51,726 nt of DNA from Acidimicrobiaceae bacterium (GCA_003170315.1 PNAH01000011.1:1-51726); one strand, 5' to 3'; positions 15,463 through 26,977 are shown, numbered from the stretch's first letter. The notes: generated by a model from the sequence alone, not told the origin. A program made the numbers and translations.

Positions 15463-17175
15463 CTAGCGCACCGCGACGCGCACCTTGGCGAGCGGTCGCG
15501 GGGCGGCGCGCAGCGCGGCGGTTAACGTCGCCACGTCGCGCGTGCGCACGATGAACCCGGTCGTCGTCGGACGGATGGTAACTCGGTACTCGCGCAAGCC
15601 CTCGACGAAGGCCTCGGCGCCCTCCCCCGAGACCTCGGCTTCGGCGCCGTAGGGTGCGAGTTCGAGCACTCGCGCCGTTTTCACGTCCTCGTCGATGATT
15701 TCATCGAAGTTCGCTCGTATGAGGGCGTCCACGACCGGGTCGTCACTCCGGCGAGTCTGCAGCACGACCGCACCGCGTCCCTCGCGACGCGGTCCCACGA
15801 GTCGACCGGCTTTGCCCACGGCGGTGATCGCATCGCGCCGCGCCGACGCGCGCGGTGCTAACAGATACTGATCGAAGTCGACGAAGATGACGGCACCGCA
15901 ACGTCGAACTCGTTGCCACACGGCTTCGGTCCCGACGACGACTCGTTCATGGGCCGCGTCGAGTGGTGTGGTGGCCGTCACCTCACTGACCCTCCGAGCG
16001 AGCTGTGCCGCCACGTCGCGAGCCAACGTCGTCACGCCGATTCGAACGCGTTTCAGATTCGTCGCTCCGCACGTTCGACAGAAGTTGGCCCGGGGCTCGT
16101 GGCGCTCACGACACGCCAAGAGGCCGTCACTCTCTTCTTCGGCTTGTGCGCACACCCCACAACGGGCGAGCTCGCCACACTTGGCGCAGGCGAAGAGACG
16201 ACCATCGCCGAGGCGCTGCAAGACGACGGCGACGGCCACCGGATCGTCGCCTTCGAGGGCTCGTCGCGCGGCCGCGAGCGCCTCGCGAGCGAGGACACCG
16301 TCGTGCGGGTCGCTCAATCGTCGATCGACGATGCTGACCCGCGGCCAGCCACCCGTCACGTCACCCCACGAGCGATAGGCGTCGTCGTTCAACAAAGACG
16401 GCGACGGCACGCTCGACGTACACCACAACGGCGCCGCGTCGCGACGACATCTCTCGCGCAGCATGGTCACGGCGTCCCACGTCGGTGCCCCCGCGTTGCG
16501 ATAGGCCTCGTCGTCGGCGTCGACAATGACGGCGCCACTGACCCGGGGCACCGGCGCGAGCGCCGTGCCCCGGGCGCCGACGACAACGGGCCAGCCGGCG
16601 CGCATTCGGTCCCACTGGTCCTCCCCGGAAGCGACGTCGCACCCTCGCTGTTCCAAACGACCCCGCAGTCGGCCGGCCCACGACTCGGTCGGTACGAGGA
16701 CCAACAGCGAGCCCTCTTTCTCGCGGGTCGCTTGGTAGGCGGCGAGAATCAATCCCAGGGGGTCCGTCGTCGGGGCGACCTCGAGCACCCCCGGCTCTAC
16801 CTCGTTGACGCCCGCCAACACGGCGCTGGCGAGGGCCTTCGCCTCGGGGGCCGAGGCCAGTTCGGTGATGAGACGTTTCGGTGACGTCGAGGCGAGGAAT
16901 CGACTCACCGGGCTGTACCAACGCTCACTCGCCCAGGCCAACAACTCGAGCAGCGACGCCGGTGGTCCGTAACCGAGCCATTTCACCAAAGGTTTGAGTC
17001 CGGGACTGACCGCGGCCTGGCCGGTGACCCAGCCCCGAACGGAGCGACCGTTGAAGTCCACGCGCACCCGGTCTCCCACTGCGACGCGCGCCGTCTTCTC
17101 GGTGACCAGGTAGTCGAAGGGGCGATCGACGGCCGCCACCTCGGTGATGATACGAACGGCGCGCGCGGCGCTCAC
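15463..17175 (-). CDS. priA: PriA-like replication restart protein lacking a Walker A motif
   Basis: The 570-residue protein keeps the PriA N-terminal 3'-DNA-binding domain (DRPFDYLV, VGDRVRVDFNGRSVRGWV). It also keeps a zinc region with at least seven Cys (CAKCGELARCGVC, then C...CRTCG) and a C-terminal PriA fold. It has no GxGKT Walker A, and the DEAH box is replaced by VIVDADDEAY. It is also shorter than the about 730-residue E. coli protein. Actinobacterial PriA proteins are known to be degenerate in this way, so it probably binds forks without unwinding them. It follows metK with a 2-bp gap. Confidence 0.9.
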   Translation of the reverse strand: MSAARAVRIITEVAAVDRPFDYLVTEKTARVAVGDRVRVDFNGRSVRGWVTGQAAVSPGLKPLVKWLGYGPPASLLELLAWASERWYSPVSRFLASTSPKRLITELASAPEAKALASAVLAGVNEVEPGVLEVAPTTDPLGLILAAYQATREKEGSLLVLVPTESWAGRLRGRLEQRGCDVASGEDQWDRMRAGWPVVVGARGTALAPVPRVSGAVIVDADDEAYRNAGAPTWDAVTMLRERCRRDAAPLWCTSSVPSPSLLNDDAYRSWGDVTGGWPRVSIVDRRLSDPHDGVLAREALAAARRALEGDDPVAVAVVLQRLGDGRLFACAKCGELARCGVCAQAEEESDGLLACRERHEPRANFCRTCGATNLKRVRIGVTTLARDVAAQLARRVSEVTATTPLDAAHERVVVGTEAVWQRVRRCGAVIFVDFDQYLLAPRASARRDAITAVGKAGRLVGPRREGRGAVVLQTRRSDDPVVDALIRANFDEIIDEDVKTARVLELAPYGAEAEVSGEGAEAFVEGLREYRVTIRPTTTGFIVRTRDVATLTAALRAAPRPLAKVRVAVR

Positions 17176-17177
17176 TG

Positions 17178-18374
17178 CTACAGCGACAGTTCTCGGCGCA
17201 GATCGTCGACCCGCAATGTCTGCTCCCAGGTGAAGCCTTGGTCACTGCGCCCGAAGTGGCCGTAGGCGGCGGTGCGCTGATAGAGCGGACGACGAAGGTC
17301 GAGGTCGCGGATGATCGCCGCGGGGCGAAGATCGAACAGGGCGTCGACGGCCTTGGCGATGGTGGCGCGATCGACGCGCTCCGTTCCGAAGGTGTCGACG
17401 AAGACCGACACCGGTCGCGCCACGCCGATGGCGTAGGCGACCTGGACTTCGCATCGCTCGGCCGCACCAGCGGCGACTACGTGCTTGGCGACCCAGCGTG
17501 CGGCGTAGGCGCCCGAGCGATCGACCTTCGAGGGATCCTTGCCCGAGAAGGCGCCGCCGCCGTGACGGGCCATCCCGCCGTAGGTGTCCACGATGATCTT
17601 TCGACCGGTGAGTCCGGTGTCGGCGTGCGGTCCCCCCAACACGAATTTCCCCGAAGGGTTCACGAAGATCTTCATCGACGTGGCGTCGAGGTCAGCGGGC
17701 AGCATCGGCAGGATCACGTGCTCGAGGACGTCGTTCTTGATAGTCGTGAGCGAGTCGATGCCGTCCTCGTGCTGGGTCGAGATCAGCACGGTATCGATCG
17801 CCACCGGTTTGCCGTCTTCGTAGACGACCGTCACTTGGGTCTTGCCATCGGGCCGCAGATACGGGATGAGCCCGGAGCGACGAACTTGGGCCAATCGCAT
17901 GGCGAGGCGATGGGCCAGCCAGATCGGCACGGGCATGAAGTCATCGTTGTCGCTGCAGGCGTAACCGAACATCATGCCCTGGTCGCCGGCGCCTTGAGAG
18001 TTGAGAACGTCCTCGTCCCCGACGCCGGAGCGCTGTTCGAGCGCCACGTCGACACCGTCAGCGATGTCGGGACTCTGCTTGTCGAGCGTGACCAAGATTC
18101 CGCAACTGCGTCCGTCGAAGCCCATGGCGCCGTCGTCGTAGCCGATGCCGATAATGGTCTCGCGCGCTAGGTGATTGATGTCGACGTACGCACTGGTAGA
18201 GATCTCGCCGGCCACCACGCACAGTCCGGTGGTGAGCAACGTCTCACAGGCCACCCGCGCGGTGGGGTCCTGGGCGAGGATGGCGTCGAGGACGGCGTCC
18301 GAAACCTGATCGGCGACCTTGTCAGGGTGTCCTTCGGTCACCGACTCCGACGTGAAGAGGGTGCGGTCGCTCAT
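17178..18374 (-). CDS. metK: S-adenosylmethionine synthetase
   Basis: The 398-residue enzyme has [20 protein letters not shown] (ATP-binding His/Lys), [32 protein letters not shown] and [19 protein letters not shown] (P-loop-like). It makes SAM from methionine and ATP. Its start overlaps coaBC by 4 bp. There is no leader space, so no SAM riboswitch can be present. Confidence 0.98.
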   Translation of the reverse strand: MSDRTLFTSESVTEGHPDKVADQVSDAVLDAILAQDPTARVACETLLTTGLCVVAGEISTSAYVDINHLARETIIGIGYDDGAMGFDGRSCGILVTLDKQSPDIADGVDVALEQRSGVGDEDVLNSQGAGDQGMMFGYACSDNDDFMPVPIWLAHRLAMRLAQVRRSGLIPYLRPDGKTQVTVVYEDGKPVAIDTVLISTQHEDGIDSLTTIKNDVLEHVILPMLPADLDATSMKIFVNPSGKFVLGGPHADTGLTGRKIIVDTYGGMARHGGGAFSGKDPSKVDRSGAYAARWVAKHVVAAGAAERCEVQVAYAIGVARPVSVFVDTFGTERVDRATIAKAVDALFDLRPAAIIRDLDLRRPLYQRTAAYGHFGRSDQGFTWEQTLRVDDLRRELSL

Positions 18375-19603
18375 GGGGCTCCTTGCGATAGCAATGAGGC
18401 CACCCTAGCCAAGATCGCCATCGCCACCGCTTCTTTCGATCGCAGCGATACCGTTTGCGCGACCCCGTCACGGCCGAGCACGACGACTTCGTTGGTCGCG
18501 TGCTCGAAGCCGACGCCCGCGGCCGAGACGTCGTTCACGACTAACAGGTCGACGTCTTTGCGTTGCAATTTCTCTCGAGCGTTCTCGATGACGTTCGTCG
18601 TCTCGGCCGCGAAGGCGACCACGACCTGCGATGCGGTACGTGCGGCGACGAGGTCTTGGACGATGTCGGCGGTGAGTTCGAATTGAAGGGAAGGAAGTCC
18701 GGCGACTTTTTTGATCTTTTCGCTCGCCGGCGTGACCGTGAAGTCGGTCACCGCGGCCGCCATGATTGCGCAGTCGCTGTTCGCGAACCTCTCCAGCATG
18801 GCCTCACGCATCTGCGCCGCGCTCTCGACTCGAACGACGTCAATGGCCGCGGCCACGTCGAGCGCGAGCTCGCGCTCGACGGTCGTCACCAAGGTGACCG
18901 TGGCGCCCAGCCGGTGCGCGACTTCGGCCAGAGCGTAGCCCTGGCGACCGGAAGATCGATTGGCGAGAACGCGCACCGGATCGATCGCTTCACGAGTTCC
19001 CCCGGCACTGATCAAGACGCGCTTGGCGCTGAGCGGGCCGCGGTAGCCGCGCACGATCTTCTCGACCAACTCGAAAATCGCCGCCGGCTCGGCCATTCGA
19101 CCGACGCCGACGTCGCCCCCGGCGAGGTGACCGGTCCCGGGCTCGAGCACCATGACGCCGCGACGTCGCAACGTGGCGAGATTCTCCTGCACCGATGGTT
19201 GCGCCCACATCTCGGAGTGCATCGCCGCACACAGCAGCACGGGCGCTTTGGTGGCCATCAACGTGGCGCTCAACAGGTCGTCCGCGAGTCCCGTCGCGTA
19301 ACGCGCGATGAGATGCGCCGTGGCCGGAGCGACGACGATCAGATCAGCGTATTGTCCGAGGTGCGTGTGCGGGATCGGCGTCGAGGAATCCCCGAACAGG
19401 TCCGTGCGCGCCGGCTCGCTCGCGAGCGCGCTGAAGGTCAGCGCCCCCACGAAGCGCGTGGCGTCGGGGGTGAGGATCGGAGCCACGTGGTAGTTAGCGT
19501 CGCGCAGGAGACGCAACAGTTCAACCGACTTGTAAGCGGCGATGCCGCCGGCGACGCCGAGGACTATTCGAGGTGGGGACGACTCAGGCGTCGCGGAGGG
19601 CAT
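18371..19603 (-). CDS. coaBC: Bifunctional phosphopantothenoylcysteine decarboxylase / phosphopantothenate-cysteine ligase
   Basis: The ATG at 19601-19603 gives 410 residues; an upstream extension lies wholly inside rpoZ and is unlikely. The N-terminal CoaC flavoprotein domain has [38 protein letters not shown] (active His) and AAMHSEMW. The C-terminal CoaB domain has [32 protein letters not shown] and VVVAFAAET. It performs two steps of coenzyme A synthesis. It overlaps rpoZ by 20 bp and metK by 4 bp. Confidence 0.95.
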   Translation of the reverse strand: MPSATPESSPPRIVLGVAGGIAAYKSVELLRLLRDANYHVAPILTPDATRFVGALTFSALASEPARTDLFGDSSTPIPHTHLGQYADLIVVAPATAHLIARYATGLADDLLSATLMATKAPVLLCAAMHSEMWAQPSVQENLATLRRRGVMVLEPGTGHLAGGDVGVGRMAEPAAIFELVEKIVRGYRGPLSAKRVLISAGGTREAIDPVRVLANRSSGRQGYALAEVAHRLGATVTLVTTVERELALDVAAAIDVVRVESAAQMREAMLERFANSDCAIMAAAVTDFTVTPASEKIKKVAGLPSLQFELTADIVQDLVAARTASQVVVAFAAETTNVIENAREKLQRKDVDLLVVNDVSAAGVGFEHATNEVVVLGRDGVAQTVSLRSKEAVAMAILARVASLLSQGAP

Positions 19604-19937
19604 CGGTGAAGGCGTCGAGGTCGTTGTTGGCGTCCTGACGGGCCTCTTCCAACGCGACGGCCTGGAGACGCTCATTTTCGAGTTCTTCGGCGGTAGGGCG
19701 GTGGAACTCCAGTTTGCCCTGGTAGAGCTCTTCCATCGCCAACGACAGTGACTTATTGGAAAGCGACGTCACCTGCGGCGGAATCAGGGCGCCGTGGCCC
19801 GATCCGAGGCCGTTGTAGTACTCGTTGATCTCACGGGCTCGGATCGCCGAGACGGCCACCAGCGTGAACTTCGAATCTCCTACCTTGTTCAAGAGGGTCT
19901 CGATGGGCGGATCGACGAGGGTGGGGCGTTCGGCCAT
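19584..19937 (-). CDS. rpoZ: RNA polymerase omega subunit
   Basis: The 117-residue protein has the omega fold at about 10-85 (PPIETLLNKVGDSKFTLVAV, IRAREINEYYNG, KSLSLAMEELYQGKL). An acidic C-terminal tail follows. It helps assemble and stabilise the beta' subunit. It lies between gmk and coaBC, the standard actinobacterial order, with a 5-bp gap after gmk. Confidence 0.95.
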   Translation of the reverse strand: MAERPTLVDPPIETLLNKVGDSKFTLVAVSAIRAREINEYYNGLGSGHGALIPPQVTSLSNKSLSLAMEELYQGKLEFHRPTAEELENERLQAVALEEARQDANNDLDAFTDALRDA

Positions 19938-19942
19938 GGTGT

Positions 19943-20515
19943 TCAGTCCTTTTTCGAGGGGGATCGCCGGGCTGGGCGGAGTTCTTCCAGTATAGAGAGG
20001 ATTTCTCTCGTTGCCCGCTCCACGTCGTCATTAACCACGACGCGCGTAGCAATCGCCTGGCCTTTGGCGAGTTCGTGCGGTGCACTCGAGAGTCGTTTTT
20101 CGACGTGCTCGTCGCCGTCGCCGCGACCCCGCAGTCGTTCTTCGAGTTGTTCCATCGACGGAGCGACCACGAGGATGACCACGGCCGTGGCGTCGTGCGC
20201 GAGGACCTGCTCGGCGCCCTGGACTTCGATCTCGAGCAGCACGTCGTGCTCGCCGGCCTGGGGACGAGGCGTCCCGTACAGGTTGCCGTGGAACTCAGCC
20301 CACTCCAAGAACGAGTCGTCCTCGATGGCCCGTTCGAACGTGGCACGGTCGACGAAGTAGTACTCCGTACCGTCTTCGGTCGCTCGCACCGGACGCGTCG
20401 TCCAACTCTTACTCAGCCACAGACGCTGGTCGGCCTCGACGAGCGATCGAGCCAGTGTGCCTTTGCCTACGCCGCCCGGACCGATGAGAACCGCAATGAA
20501 GGGCTCAGCGGACAA
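19943..20515 (-). CDS. gmk: Guanylate kinase
   Basis: The 190-residue kinase has the P-loop GPGGVGKGT, the GMP-binding segment SWTTRPVRATEDGTEYYFVD and FLEWAEFHGNLYGT, and IEVQGAEQV. It phosphorylates GMP to GDP. It overlaps the end of mihF by 11 bp. Confidence 0.96.
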   Translation of the reverse strand: MSAEPFIAVLIGPGGVGKGTLARSLVEADQRLWLSKSWTTRPVRATEDGTEYYFVDRATFERAIEDDSFLEWAEFHGNLYGTPRPQAGEHDVLLEIEVQGAEQVLAHDATAVVILVVAPSMEQLEERLRGRGDGDEHVEKRLSSAPHELAKGQAIATRVVVNDDVERATREILSILEELRPARRSPSKKD

Positions 20516-20825
20516 GAGCTCGAAACAGTTCTGCGCGTTGCTTCGGACCGAGGCCCCGGATCCGCCGGGTCTTGGCGATCGACGCGTTGTTCATAATTCG
20601 TTCGGCCTTCACTTCGCCGATGGCGGGAAGTGCACTGATGAGGTCGTAGGCGCGCATCTGCGCCACGCACTCTTCGCGCGCGGCCAAGTCGAAAAGTTCT
20701 TCCAATGACAGCTCGCCCGACTTCACTTGGCGCTTGACTTCCGCACGTCGACGACGATTCGCTACGGCCAATCGCGATGCCTCGACGCGCTGTTCTTGCG
20801 AGAGGTTCGGCGGAGTGGGAGTCAC
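20505..20825 (-). CDS. mihF: Integration host factor, actinobacterial type
   Basis: The 106-residue protein has the mIHF core at about 12-106 (LSQEQRVEASRLAVANRRRR, GELSLEELFDLA) and a helix-two-turn-helix/H2TH-like end (ISALPAIGEVKAERIM, IRGLGPKQRAELF). It binds DNA non-specifically as a nucleoid protein and is restricted to actinobacteria. The GTG start has TAATCT six bases upstream. It probably leads the mihF-gmk-rpoZ-coaBC-metK-priA run. Confidence 0.95.
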   Translation of the reverse strand: MTPTPPNLSQEQRVEASRLAVANRRRRAEVKRQVKSGELSLEELFDLAAREECVAQMRAYDLISALPAIGEVKAERIMNNASIAKTRRIRGLGPKQRAELFRALVR

Positions 20826-20831
20826 GATGTC

Positions 20832-20837
20832 AGATTA
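20832..20837 (-). promoter_or_regulatory. -10 element of a probable leaderless mihF operon transcript
   Basis: TAATCT on the minus strand, six bases (GACATC), then GTG at 20825. It lies in the 33-bp gap after pyrF. Confidence 0.5.
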
Positions 20838-20858
20838 CTCCCCTGCGCTGACTTTTGT

Positions 20859-21695
20859 TCAGGCCAACGCCTGATTGAGATCATCGCGCCATCGCCGCGC
20901 GGCGTCACGCAGCGCGGAACGCTCGGGACCGGCCTTCAGTATGGATCGTGCAACATTCACAAGCACGGTGTCGGCCGGACAGCGAGCGAACAGTCGCGCC
21001 ACGTTCTCGGCGCTGCCGCCCTGCGCACCGACGCCCGGCACGAGGAACGGTCCGCCCAGGTGCGCGAGATCGAATTCGGGGGCGTCACGAGTGGCGCCGA
21101 TGACGGCGCCCACAGAACCCAGGCCGTCGTCGCGCTGGTTCAGCTCCGCGATCGAGCGAAGGACCAGATCCTCCACCCGTTCACCGTCGGGCGTCCGAGC
21201 TCCTTGCACCGCCCGGCCCTCTTTGTTCGACGTCGCCACGAGGACAAAGACGCCTCGAGTGTTCTCCCGGGCGAGCGCAAAAAGAGGCGCCAGCGCGTCG
21301 ACCCCGAGATAGGGACTGGCCGTGACGGCGTCGACGCGCAGCGGGGAACGCTCGGCCAACCACGCTTCGGCGTAGCCGCTATTGGTGACGAGGAAGTCGC
21401 CGCGTTTGGCGTCGGCCACGACGAGCACGTCGGCGTCGTGCGCGTCACGAAGGAGTTGCTCGAGCACCCGATAGCCCGCCGAGCCGAATCGTTCGAAGAA
21501 CGCGACCTGCGGTTTGATCGCGGCCGCGGTGCCCACGATCGCTTCGAGCGCGGCGCGCGCGAAGAACTCGATGCCCTCGACCGTGTCACCGCGGTCCCAG
21601 GACTCTAGTAACTCTCGACTGGGGTCGACCCCGACACACAGTGGTCCGAGGGCGCGAATGCGATCGCGCAGTCGCGTGCCAAACGTCTCATCCAT
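20859..21695 (-). CDS. pyrF: Orotidine 5'-phosphate decarboxylase, mycobacterial type (type 2)
   Basis: The 278-residue enzyme has the type 2 signatures LCVGVDPSRELLESW, AAIKPQVAFFERFGSAG and the catalytic VVADAKRGDF segment (Lys-Asp). A late LVPGVGAQGG phosphate-binding loop is also present. It makes UMP from OMP. It overlaps pyrD by 8 bp and is the last gene of the pyr operon. Confidence 0.95.
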   Translation of the reverse strand: MDETFGTRLRDRIRALGPLCVGVDPSRELLESWDRGDTVEGIEFFARAALEAIVGTAAAIKPQVAFFERFGSAGYRVLEQLLRDAHDADVLVVADAKRGDFLVTNSGYAEAWLAERSPLRVDAVTASPYLGVDALAPLFALARENTRGVFVLVATSNKEGRAVQGARTPDGERVEDLVLRSIAELNQRDDGLGSVGAVIGATRDAPEFDLAHLGGPFLVPGVGAQGGSAENVARLFARCPADTVLVNVARSILKAGPERSALRDAARRWRDDLNQALA

Positions 21696-22596
21696 GCGCC
21701 GCTCCCACGAGGTCCGCCACTCGACTCACGTTATGTTGTCGCAGCCAACGCTCGAGTTCGCGTTGCACCATCCACGGAGCTCGCGGATTGGCGAACGTGG
21801 CCGTGCCGACTTCCACAGCGTTGGCGCCGGCCATGATCATCGCGACGGCGTCTTCGCCACTACTCACTCCCCCGACGCCCACGATGGGCGTGCCGGGAAA
21901 CGCGGCGCGACATTCGTACACGCAGCGCAAGGCGACCGGCAGTATGCCCGGACCACTCAACCCGCCCCCGCCGTTGCCGAGTGTCGGTCGTCGCGCTTCG
22001 ATGTCGATGCCGAGTCCGAGCACGGTGTTGGCGAGCACCAGGGCGTCCGCGCCGGCGTCGAGCGCGGCGTCGGCGATCGCGACGAGATCGGGCGTATTGG
22101 GACTGAGCTTGATCCACAGGGGGAGACCGGCCACCTTCGCCGCGCGAACGATCTCGGCGGTCGCCAACGCCGAGTGCGCGAAGATCGAGGATCGGCTCTC
22201 GAGGTTCGGACAGCTGGCGTTGATCTCCATCGCGATCACGGGGGCGCCGCGCATCGCCTCGGCCGCGGCACCGAACTCGGTGACGGTACGACCCCATATC
22301 GAGGCCACGACGTCGCAGTGTCGTCGTTCGAGATCCGGCAGATAGTTGGCGCGCCACGAGGCGACGCCCGGACCGGCGAGTCCCACCGAATTGAGCATGT
22401 GTTCCCCCGCGGCGGCCACGCGCGGCGCGGCGTTGCCCTCCCACGCAAAGGCGGCTAAGGACTTGACGACGACGGCGCCGAGCGAGGAGAGATCGCCGTA
22501 GCCGGCGAGTTCGTCGCCGTAGCCCGAGGTACCGGCCGCCGTCAGGATCGGCGAACGTAGCGCCACGGCGCCCACGTTGGTGGTGAGCTCACTCAT
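21688..22596 (-). CDS. pyrD: Dihydroorotate dehydrogenase, class 1
   Basis: The 302-residue FMN barrel has NASCPNLES (catalytic Cys in the class 1 position), [40 protein letters not shown] and [20 protein letters not shown]. The sequence is closest to the class 1B type, which normally pairs with the iron-sulphur flavoprotein PyrK, but no pyrK is beside it. Overlap with carB is 4 bp and with pyrF 8 bp. The electron acceptor is therefore uncertain. Confidence 0.93.
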   Translation of the reverse strand: MSELTTNVGAVALRSPILTAAGTSGYGDELAGYGDLSSLGAVVVKSLAAFAWEGNAAPRVAAAGEHMLNSVGLAGPGVASWRANYLPDLERRHCDVVASIWGRTVTEFGAAAEAMRGAPVIAMEINASCPNLESRSSIFAHSALATAEIVRAAKVAGLPLWIKLSPNTPDLVAIADAALDAGADALVLANTVLGLGIDIEARRPTLGNGGGGLSGPGILPVALRCVYECRAAFPGTPIVGVGGVSSGEDAVAMIMAGANAVEVGTATFANPRAPWMVQRELERWLRQHNVSRVADLVGAAHG

Positions 22597-25500
22597 CGGT
22601 GCAACTCCTGGAGCGACGCGACCCGCCAGCCCCGGGACCGCGTGTCGGCGATCCCCTTGGCGGCCGCGAATCCGGCGCTGATCGTCGTGAGACAGGACAC
22701 GGCGTGCACCACGCAGGCGCCTCGAATGAGCGCGCCGTCGGCGCGAGCGCCGCTGCCCGAGGGCGTGTTGACGACGAGTTGCACCTCGCCGTCCGCGATC
22801 ATCGAGACGGCGTCCACGCCCATCTCCGCGAGACCGACCTTGCCGACGAGTGTGGCCACCTCCACGCCGTGAGCGCGCAGGTACCCGGCCGTCCCGACCG
22901 TGGCAGCGAGAGTGAATCCCAGGTCCGCCAGGAGGCGCGCGAGCTCGAGTCCTTGCACCTTGTCGCGGTCGGCGAGGCTCATGAAGACCTGGCCGTGGTC
23001 GGGCAGGCGCGTGCCCGCGGCCAGCTGGGCCTTGGCGAAGGCGATGCCGAAGCTTTCGCCCACCCCCATGACTTCACCGGTCGAGCGCATCTCGGGGCCG
23101 AGGACGGTGTCGACGCCCGGAAAGCGGTTGAACGGCAACACCGCTTCCTTGACCGACACGTACGCCGGCACCGGGGTCGCGGCGGGGACCACGCCGAGAT
23201 CTATCAGTTCACGCAACGTCTGGCCCATCATCACGCGCACCGCGACCTGCGCCAGGGCGACGCCGGTCGCCTTGGCGACGAAGGGCACCGTGCGCGAGGC
23301 CCGGGGATTGGCCTCGAGGACGTACACCTCCTCGTCTTTCACGGCGTACTGCACGTTGATCAGACCCACGACGCCGAGGGCCTCGGCGATCTTCTTGGTG
23401 TAGGCGTGCAACGTCGCGAGCACGGCGTCACTCAGCGTTTGGGGCGGCAGGGCGCACGCCGAGTCACCGGAGTGCACGCCGGCCTCTTCGACGTGCTCCA
23501 TGACGCCCGCCACGAAGACGTCGCCGGGAATATCGCGCACGGCGTCGACGTCCACTTCGATGGCGTCTTCGAGGAAGCTGTCAATCAGGATTGGCCGGCT
23601 CTGCGAGACGCCGCCCTCACGGGCCAACGATCCGTGCAGACTCGTCAGATCCTTCATCACTCGCTCGAGCGACGCGTCGTCGTAGACGATCTCCATGGCG
23701 CGTCCGCCGAGCACGTAACTCGGCCGCACCAGGACCGGATAACCGATCTCGCGCACGATGGACTTGGCGTCGACCAGCGTGAGCGCTACGTCTCCGGGCG
23801 GCTGGCGCAGACCTAGGGATCGGCAGATCGCCGACCACTGTTCTCGGTCTTCGGCCGAATCGATGGAGGCGACGGGCGTGCCCAGTACCAGGGCCGGGTC
23901 CAGCGAGTGCGAGAGCTTGAGCGGCGTCTGTCCGCCGAGTGACACGATCACCCCGAGCACCCGAGCACCGTCGACGCACGCATCGCGCTCGGCGGCGATC
24001 ACCTCGGCCACGTCTTCGGGCGTCAGCGGCTCGAAGTAGAGCCGGTCCGACGTCGAATAGTCCGTCGACACGGTTTCCGGATTGCAGTTCACCATGACGC
24101 TTTCGTAACCCATGTCGCGCAGGGCGAACGAAGCGTGCACGCAGCAGTAGTCGAATTCGATGCCCTGGCCAATTCGATTCGGGCCCGAGCCAAGAATGAT
24201 CACGCGATCGCGAGCCGACGGACGGACCTCGCTCGCGTCCTCGTACGTGCTGTAATGGTACGGCGTCGACGCTTCGAACTCGGCGGCGCAGGTGTCGACC
24301 GTGTTGAACGTCGTGACCACGCCGGTCGCGCGACGAAGCGCTGTCACGTCCGCGACGTCGCGAGCGCACAGATCGGCGATCTGCGGATCGGAGAATCCCC
24401 ACTGTTTGTAGCGGCGCCACCGTCGCGCGTCGAAGGACTCCAGCGCGACGTCGGGTCCGAGTTCGCGCTCACGCTCGATGATCTCGCTCAACTGTTGGAT
24501 GAACCAACAGTCGATGCCGGTGCGAGCGACGACCTCGTCGATGGAAGCTCCGCGCCACAGTAGTTCGTGCAGGGCGAAAAGTCGTTCCGGCGTGGCGACG
24601 ACGCTGCTGTGCCAGAGCCGTTCGAGGTCGAAGTCGACGAATTCCGAGTGACGTCCCAGCGCGAAACCGACCCGGCCCTGTTCGAGCGAGCGAACGGCCT
24701 TCTGCAGCGACTCGGCGAAGTTGCGGCCGATCGCCATCACCTCACCGACCGACTGCATCCTCGTCCCGAGCTCCGCGGTCGCCCCGGGGAGTTTCTCGAA
24801 GGCCCAGCGCGGGATCTTCGTCACCACGTAGTCGATCACCGGTTCGAAACTGGCCGGCGTCACTTCGGTGATGTCATTGCGGATTTCGTCGAGCGTGTAG
24901 CCGACGGCCAAGCGCGCGGCGATCTTGGCGATCGGAAAGCCGGTGGCCTTCGAGGCGAGGGCGCTCGACCGGCTGACCCGGGGATTCATCTCAATGACCA
25001 GTCGCTCACCCGTCGCCGGGTCGACCGCGAACTGCACGTTGGATCCCCCGGTCTCCACGCCAACCCGGCGCAAGACCGCGAAGGCGTCGTCGCGCATCGC
25101 CTGGTACTCCACGTCCGAGAGCGTCTGAATCGGGGCGACCGTGATGGAGTCACCGGTGTGCACGCCCATCGGATCGAAGTTCTCAATGCCGCAGACGACC
25201 ACACAGTTATCGGCGGCGTCGCGCATCACTTCGAGTTCGAACTCCTTCCAGCCGGCGACGGAGCGCTCGACGAGGATCTCGGAGATCGGTGAGGCCGCGA
25301 GGCCCTCGCCCGCCAGCGTGCGCAGTTGCCATTCGTCGTGGGCAATGCCGGTGCCCGCGCCACCCAGGATGAAACTCGGTCGAATCATCACCGGCCAACC
25401 AATGCCCACGGCGATGGCGTACGCCTCGTCCACGTCACGCGCGAAACCGGATTCGGGGACGGCCAAGCCGATGTCGGCCATCGCCGATTTGAAGAGATCG

Positions 25501-25886
25501 CGGTCCTCGGCGGTCGCGATGGCGTCCGGTCGAGCACCGATGACTTCGACGCCGAAGCGATCGGTGACGCCCCGTCGCACGAGCTCCATCGTCAGGTTGA
25601 GGGCCGTCTGTCCGCCCAGCGTCGGCAACAACGCGTCGGGACGTTCCCGATCAATGATGTCAGTCAGTACGTCGACGTCCAACGGCTCGACGTAGGTGAC
25701 GTCGGCCGTCGCGGGGTCGGTCATGATCGTGGCGGGATTGGAGTTCACCAGGATCACCTTGAAACCTTCGGCGCGCAGAACCTGGCAGGCCTGGGTGCCC
25801 GCGTAGTCGAACTCACAGGCCTGGCCGATGACGATCGGACCGGAGCCGATGACCATGATCGAGTGCAGGTCTTCGCGCTTGGGCAT
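22593..25886 (-). CDS. carB: Carbamoyl-phosphate synthase large subunit
   Basis: The protein of about 1097 residues has two homologous ATP-grasp halves. One starts [19 protein letters not shown] near residue 14, the other [19 protein letters not shown] near 555. Each has its own EVNPR/EANPR-type segment ([35 protein letters not shown]). A C-terminal MGS-like allosteric domain is at about 940-1097. The ATG at 25886 shares one base with the carA stop (TGATG); a TTG one codon earlier is possible. With CarA it makes carbamoyl phosphate for pyrimidines and arginine. Confidence 0.97.
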   Translation of the reverse strand: MPKREDLHSIMVIGSGPIVIGQACEFDYAGTQACQVLRAEGFKVILVNSNPATIMTDPATADVTYVEPLDVDVLTDIIDRERPDALLPTLGGQTALNLTMELVRRGVTDRFGVEVIGARPDAIATAEDRDLFKSAMADIGLAVPESGFARDVDEAYAIAVGIGWPVMIRPSFILGGAGTGIAHDEWQLRTLAGEGLAASPISEILVERSVAGWKEFELEVMRDAADNCVVVCGIENFDPMGVHTGDSITVAPIQTLSDVEYQAMRDDAFAVLRRVGVETGGSNVQFAVDPATGERLVIEMNPRVSRSSALASKATGFPIAKIAARLAVGYTLDEIRNDITEVTPASFEPVIDYVVTKIPRWAFEKLPGATAELGTRMQSVGEVMAIGRNFAESLQKAVRSLEQGRVGFALGRHSEFVDFDLERLWHSSVVATPERLFALHELLWRGASIDEVVARTGIDCWFIQQLSEIIERERELGPDVALESFDARRWRRYKQWGFSDPQIADLCARDVADVTALRRATGVVTTFNTVDTCAAEFEASTPYHYSTYEDASEVRPSARDRVIILGSGPNRIGQGIEFDYCCVHASFALRDMGYESVMVNCNPETVSTDYSTSDRLYFEPLTPEDVAEVIAAERDACVDGARVLGVIVSLGGQTPLKLSHSLDPALVLGTPVASIDSAEDREQWSAICRSLGLRQPPGDVALTLVDAKSIVREIGYPVLVRPSYVLGGRAMEIVYDDASLERVMKDLTSLHGSLAREGGVSQSRPILIDSFLEDAIEVDVDAVRDIPGDVFVAGVMEHVEEAGVHSGDSACALPPQTLSDAVLATLHAYTKKIAEALGVVGLINVQYAVKDEEVYVLEANPRASRTVPFVAKATGVALAQVAVRVMMGQTLRELIDLGVVPAATPVPAYVSVKEAVLPFNRFPGVDTVLGPEMRSTGEVMGVGESFGIAFAKAQLAAGTRLPDHGQVFMSLADRDKVQGLELARLLADLGFTLAATVGTAGYLRAHGVEVATLVGKVGLAEMGVDAVSMIADGEVQLVVNTPSGSGARADGALIRGACVVHAVSCLTTISAGFAAAKGIADTRSRGWRVASLQELHR

Positions 25887-26977
25887 CAAGCGCCCATCGT
25901 GACGCCGTCGCGAAGGGCGTCTTCGAAGCGATCGAAGAGGTAACGCGCGTCGTGGGGTCCGGGGCCGGCTTCGGGGTGATACTGCACGGAAAAGCAGCGC
26001 TCGTTCGGGGCCGACACGCCCTCGATGACCCCGTCGTTCAAATTGACGTGGCTGACGACGCCCCGCGCCAACGAGTCCGGCTCGACGGCGTAGTTGTGGT
26101 TCTGCGCCGTGATTTCGATTCTTCCGGTCGCCAGGTCACAGACCGGGTGGTTGCTGCCGTGATGACCGAAGGGGAGTTTGTAGGTGCGTCCGCCGAGTGC
26201 TTGGGCCAGCAGTTGATGTCCGAGGCAGATACCGAAGATCGGAACGGTGCCCAACAATTCTTCCAGCACGTGAACCTGACCTCCCAGGGCCGCGGGATCG
26301 CCCGGACCGTTCGACAGGAACACGCCGTCGGGATTGAGCGAACGAATCTCGTCGGCGCTCGTGGTGGCCGCTACGACGCTCACGCGAAAACGTTCGGCGA
26401 GGTGGTGCACCATCATGGTCTTGATGCCGTAGTCGAGGGCGACCACGTGGCGCTCCCCGGCGCCGCGGGAATACGTCTTTCTCGTCGACACCCGGGCCAC
26501 CAGGTCCGTGCCGTCAGTACCGAGGGCCTTTCGAGCAGCCGCCGCGACGAGTTCGAGATCGCCGTGTCCGAAGGCGCCCGGCAGGGCGCCGTGGGCGCGT
26601 AAGTGTCGCGTGAGTCGACGGGTGTCGACGCCCATGATGGCCGCGACGCGATGCTGGCGCAAGAACCCCTCCAGGGGACCCACCGAGCGCCAGTTGGAAG
26701 GAACGTGCGAGAGTTCGCGCATCACTACGCCCTGACACCACGGTCGGAGTGATTCGTCATCGAGCGGCGTGACGCCGTAGTTGCCGATATGCGGGTAGGT
26801 GAAGCTGATGATTTGGCCGGCGTAACTCGGGTCGGTGATGACCTCTTGGTAGCCCGAGAGAGCGGTGTTGAAGACGAACTCGCCGCTCGTGAAGCCCTCG
26901 TCGGGCAAATGCCCGGCGGCGTAACCCTCGAACGTCGAGCCGTCATTGAGCACGAGCACGGAGGGCTCGCGGATCAC
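25886..26977 (-). CDS. carA: Carbamoyl-phosphate synthase small subunit
   Basis: The 363-residue glutaminase subunit has an N-terminal CPSase domain ([35 protein letters not shown]). The class I amidotransferase domain has [15 protein letters not shown] (catalytic Cys) and [12 protein letters not shown] (His, Glu). It feeds ammonia from glutamine to CarB. The GTG start overlaps the pyrC stop by 4 bp (GTGA). Confidence 0.97.
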   Translation of the reverse strand: MIREPSVLVLNDGSTFEGYAAGHLPDEGFTSGEFVFNTALSGYQEVITDPSYAGQIISFTYPHIGNYGVTPLDDESLRPWCQGVVMRELSHVPSNWRSVGPLEGFLRQHRVAAIMGVDTRRLTRHLRAHGALPGAFGHGDLELVAAAARKALGTDGTDLVARVSTRKTYSRGAGERHVVALDYGIKTMMVHHLAERFRVSVVAATTSADEIRSLNPDGVFLSNGPGDPAALGGQVHVLEELLGTVPIFGICLGHQLLAQALGGRTYKLPFGHHGSNHPVCDLATGRIEITAQNHNYAVEPDSLARGVVSHVNLNDGVIEGVSAPNERCFSVQYHPEAGPGPHDARYLFDRFEDALRDGVTMGA

